This document shows, one piece after another, positions 6,960-9,467 of a stretch of 9,467 nucleotides of DNA. Location of the stretch: assembly GCA_003155565.1 (NCBI GenBank), contig PMDM01000420.1, positions 556 to 10,022 on the forward strand, given 5' to 3'. The stretch is from Methylococcaceae bacterium. Lineage in GTDB: Bacteria > Pseudomonadota > Gammaproteobacteria > Methylococcales > Methylomonadaceae. The first letter of the stretch is position 1; every line of letters begins with the position of its first letter. The notes beneath the pieces are model-generated. The model worked only from the letters and a program-made list of their open reading frames with translations. It was not told where the DNA came from and searched no databases. The position numbers and the translations under genes are program-made.

Positions 6960-7504
6960 AAAAAGGCATGGTGGTTGAGGTGAATGGTGTGCCTCATGTG
7001 GTCAAACAGATTGAAGTCAGGAATCCTTCATCAAGGGGCGCGTCTACCTTGTATAAGGTGCGGTTCAATAATCTGAAAACTGGGCAAAAACTGGACGAAT
7101 CCTTAAAAGGCGATGATTTCTTCAAGGAAGCCGATTATGCCCGTGCCAAGGCGCAGTTTTCCTATATTGATGGCGATAATTATGTGTTCATGAATGTTGA
7201 AGATTACAGCCAATACACTTTATCCAGCGAAGATTTGGAAGGCCAGATCGGGTATTTGACCGAAGGATTGGAAGGGATCGTTGCTTTGTTGGTGGATGAT
7301 GAGGTGATTGGTATTGAGCTGCCCAGTTCGGTTGTCATGGCTATCGTAGACACAACACCCGCAATTAAAGGCGCGACTGCCAGTGCAAGGACGAAAACGG
7401 CGCGGTTGACCACGGGTATTGAAATTCAGGTCCCGGAGTATTTGGAGATGGATGAGTCGGTTAAGGTAAATACCGAGACCGGAAAATTTATGTCACGGGC
7501 TTAA
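6938..7504 (+). CDS. efpL: EfpL (YeiP), elongation factor P-like protein
   Basis: Paralogue of elongation factor P that binds ribosomes stalled at proline-containing motifs and helps peptide bond formation. The protein has 188 residues and three beta-barrel domains: a KOW-like N-terminal domain (1-65), an OB domain (about 68-127) and a C-terminal OB domain with TTPAIKGATASARTKTARLTTG (written in two parts: TTPAIKGATAS and ARTKTARLTTG). The loop that reaches the peptidyl-transferase centre reads NPSSRGAS with Arg33, at the same position as E. coli EfpL Arg33; classical EF-P has a modified lysine or a rhamnosylated arginine there. The GTG at 6938 is chosen because CGGAG sits six bases upstream and the protein then aligns with E. 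coli MPRANEIKKGM; the in-frame TTG at 6932 would touch the Shine-Dalgarno sequence. It is followed by a DUF1697 gene after 49 bases. Confidence 0.93.
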   Translation: MAKASELKKGMVVEVNGVPHVVKQIEVRNPSSRGASTLYKVRFNNLKTGQKLDESLKGDDFFKEADYARAKAQFSYIDGDNYVFMNVEDYSQYTLSSEDLEGQIGYLTEGLEGIVALLVDDEVIGIELPSSVVMAIVDTTPAIKGATASARTKTARLTTGIEIQVPEYLEMDESVKVNTETGKFMSRA

Positions 7505-7553
7505 CCTACTCAGGCTTAAGGATAACGGGTTTTTAAGTGTTTCTGATGATTGA

Positions 7554-8090
7554 ATGAACACATACATTGCGCTATTTCGAGGTATCAATGTCGGTGGTAA
7601 ACACATATTGTCGATGAAGGATCTCGTCGCAATCCTCGGTACAATGAATTATGAAAACATCCAGACATATATTCAGAGTGGTAATGTAGTTTTTCAGTGC
7701 AAGGACAAAGTCAGCGAGAAGAGTGCTGGCGAAATTGGTAAGCTGATATTGGACAAGAAGGGTTTCGAGCCCAAAGTGTTGCTCCTGAGTTTAGGGGAAT
7801 TACAAAATGCCATAGCAAATAACCCATTTGCCACAGACAATGGCAAAGCGTTGCATTTTTTCTTCCTGGAATCCCAATCCCATGAGCCAAACATTGAGCA
7901 ACTCATGTCTATAAAGGTCAAGTCAGAGGAATTCATGCTGAGTAACAATGTGTTTTACCTTTATGCGTCTGATGGAATTGGACGTTCAAAGCTCGCGGCA
8001 GATGCCGAAAAAGCACTTGATGTGCCGATAACAGCCAGAAATTGGAATACAGTTAGCGCATTGATTTCGATGGCTGAAAAAGCACAATAA
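7554..8090 (+). CDS. DUF1697 family protein
   Basis: A 178-residue soluble protein with no signal peptide. It shows the DUF1697 pattern: MNTYIALFRGINVGGKHILS at the N-terminus (RGINVGG at 9-15), TYIQSGNVVF (38-47), YLYASDGIGRSKL (135-147) and RNWNTVSAL near the C-terminus (162-170). The length is normal for the family and the reading frame intact. The biochemical function is not known to me. The family is widespread and often appears as a single accessory gene, and placement next to efpL and uvrC gives no reliable hint. The ribosome binding site is weak, so translation may depend on its neighbour or be low. Confidence 0.88.
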   Translation: MNTYIALFRGINVGGKHILSMKDLVAILGTMNYENIQTYIQSGNVVFQCKDKVSEKSAGEIGKLILDKKGFEPKVLLLSLGELQNAIANNPFATDNGKALHFFFLESQSHEPNIEQLMSIKVKSEEFMLSNNVFYLYASDGIGRSKLAADAEKALDVPITARNWNTVSALISMAEKAQ

Positions 8091-8139
8091 TTTGTAGTTG
8101 GTTCAGAATTTATCTGTAATATTTTTTAGTTGTAACAAA

Positions 8140-9467
8140 TTGATTGAAAAAGAACTTAAATTTGACAGTAAAGCGTTCATAAAATCGCTGACCAAGCGTC
8201 CGGGCATTTACAAAATGCTCAATGACCAAGGCGAGATTCTTTATATTGGCAAGGCAAAAAACCTCAAAAACCGCGTGTCCAGCTATTTTAATAAGCAAAC
8301 CGCATCCCCCAAGCAGCAAACGATGGTTGCCAAAATTGCGGGTATCGAGGTAACGGTAACACACACGGAAGGCGAGGCTTTATTGCTGGAATGTCAGCTC
8401 ATCAAACGGCATAAGCCCCGTTACAACATTTGTTTGCGGGACGACAAATCCTTCCCTTATATTTATCTCTCCAGTAACCAGGATTTCCCCCAAATCACTT
8501 TTCATCGCGGCGCAAAGAATAAACGGGGCCAGTATTTTGGCCCGTATCCCAGTGCGGGTGCAGTGAAAGAAAGCCTAAAGTTGTTGCAGAAAATATTTCC
8601 GGTCAGGCAATGCGATGATACCGTTTACAGTAACCGTACCCGGCCTTGTTTGCAATACCAGATAGAACGCTGTACTGCGCCGTGCGTAGGCTATATCGAC
8701 AAACCCGATTATGCCCAAGATGTAGCGAGTACGGTGATGTTTCTGGAAGGCAAAGGCAGTTTGTTAATCGAGGAATTGATTACAAAAATGGAACAGGCAG
8801 CGGCTTTACTTAACTACGAACAGGCGGCAGGATATCGAGATAAAATCGGTAAATTACGCTCCGTGTTAGAAAAGAATTTTGTCCATGGCGAGCGCGGCGA
8901 TGTCGATATTATTGCCTGTGTCACTAAGGCGAATGTCGCCTGTATTCAAGTGTTTTTCATCCGCAACGGGCAACATTTGGGTAATAAAGTGTTCTTCCCC
9001 AAAATGACGGAAGCTTATGAGCCTAGCGCAGTTATTCAAGCATTTATTTCCCAATATTATCTGGATAAACCTGTCCCTCATGAGCTGATTGTCAGTCATG
9101 AACCCGAAGAATCCGCGTTGTTAACAGACGTATTGGCTGGGCTAGCCAAACATTCCGTAGCCATTTCTTGCAATGTAAGGTCTGAACGTTCCAAATGGCT
9201 GCAAATGGCGTTGACGAACGCGGAAAATTCGTTGTTGAGCAAATTAGCCGATAAACAAGGGCTTTATAGCAGGTTTCTCAGCCTCCAGGAAGAGTTAGGC
9301 TGTCAAGAGACACCCAAACGCCTGGAATGCTTTGATATAAGCCATACCCAAGGTGATCAGACCGTAGCGTCCTGTGTCGTATTTGACCGGGACGGGCCGT
9401 TAAAGTCTGCATATCGCCGCTTCAATATCGAAGGCATTACAGGCGGGGATGATTATGCCGCCATCTA
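8140..9467 (+). CDS. uvrC: UvrC, excinuclease ABC subunit C (5' part, runs off window)
   Basis: Nuclease of nucleotide excision repair that cuts on both sides of DNA lesions marked by UvrA-UvrB. About 442 of roughly 610 codons are present. The GIY-YIG domain for the 3' incision comes first: GIY (22-24), YIGKAKNLKNR (35-45) and GEALLLECQLIKRHKPRYN. The cysteine cluster Cys158, Cys170, Cys178 and Cys182 matches the [4Fe-4S] ligands reported for E. coli UvrC (154, 166, 174, 178). A UVR (UvrB-binding) motif lies near 210-245. The RNase H-like endonuclease domain for the 5' incision begins with CFDISHTQGDQTVAS, where Asp399 is the first catalytic aspartate. Its remaining catalytic residues and the C-terminal helix-hairpin-helix lie outside the window. 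The TTG at 8140 is the likely start: the frame is closed at 8095 and no ATG or GTG is available, but no Shine-Dalgarno sequence is seen. It lies 49 bases after DUF1697. Confidence 0.96.
   Translation, partial: MIEKELKFDSKAFIKSLTKRPGIYKMLNDQGEILYIGKAKNLKNRVSSYFNKQTASPKQQTMVAKIAGIEVTVTHTEGEALLLECQLIKRHKPRYNICLRDDKSFPYIYLSSNQDFPQITFHRGAKNKRGQYFGPYPSAGAVKESLKLLQKIFPVRQCDDTVYSNRTRPCLQYQIERCTAPCVGYIDKPDYAQDVASTVMFLEGKGSLLIEELITKMEQAAALLNYEQAAGYRDKIGKLRSVLEKNFVHGERGDVDIIACVTKANVACIQVFFIRNGQHLGNKVFFPKMTEAYEPSAVIQAFISQYYLDKPVPHELIVSHEPEESALLTDVLAGLAKHSVAISCNVRSERSKWLQMALTNAENSLLSKLADKQGLYSRFLSLQEELGCQETPKRLECFDISHTQGDQTVASCVVFDRDGPLKSAYRRFNIEGITGGDDYAAI

Noticed and set aside
8110..8364. Minus-strand 84-codon frame over the uvrC start.
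   Set aside because: It is a shadow of the uvrC GIY-YIG domain, which is clearly coding on the plus strand. It has no ribosome binding site or family match.
1..9467. CRISPR arrays, tRNA or rRNA genes, toxin-antitoxin pairs and phage genes.
   Set aside because: None was seen: no regularly spaced direct repeats, no recognisable RNA genes and no such protein families on either strand.

Overview
The window reads as an ordinary chromosomal stretch of a gammaproteobacterium. The evidence is a Na+-translocating NADH:quinone oxidoreductase (Na+-NQR) operon with its maturation genes apbE and nqrM, followed by sbcB, efpL (yeiP-type) and uvrC, whose proteins all resemble their gammaproteobacterial counterparts. 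Base composition is moderate (roughly mid-40s % GC by eye). A methanotroph-like lineage (Methylococcales) is my guess from the overall look of the proteins; nothing in the window proves it.

Layout. Positions 1-2621 hold the 3' end of nqrC, then nqrD, nqrE and nqrF, tightly packed with 4-nt and 1-nt overlaps and an 11-nt gap. A rho-independent terminator follows at 2741-2766. Positions 2904-4587 hold a second cluster: a small exported DUF2845 protein, the FMN transferase lipoprotein ApbE, and the 59-residue iron-delivery factor NqrM. The gene for NqrM overlaps apbE by ATGA. Positions 4629-6077 hold sbcB (exonuclease I), preceded by a perfect TATAAT and a 12-bp palindrome. Positions 6078-6937 are a less organised patch containing a dispersed-type palindrome right at the sbcB stop, an orphan IS3-family OrfA on the minus strand with no OrfB, and about 320 bases without a convincing gene. 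Positions 6938-9467 hold efpL, a DUF1697 gene and the first two thirds of uvrC, all on the plus strand.

How the genes work together. NqrC-F are subunits of the sodium-pumping respiratory complex. ApbE attaches FMN covalently to NqrB and NqrC, and NqrM is needed to build the iron centre held by the NqrD/NqrE cysteines. The right-hand genes are housekeeping: translation past difficult proline motifs (EfpL) and nucleotide excision repair (UvrC). SbcB degrades single-stranded DNA during recombination and repair.

I did not find a clear new system. The points most worth checking are the DUF2845 gene placed between the nqr terminator and apbE-nqrM, the orphan OrfA with an internal duplication, the palindrome at the sbcB stop, a possible short ORF overlapping the efpL start, and the run of non-ATG starts.
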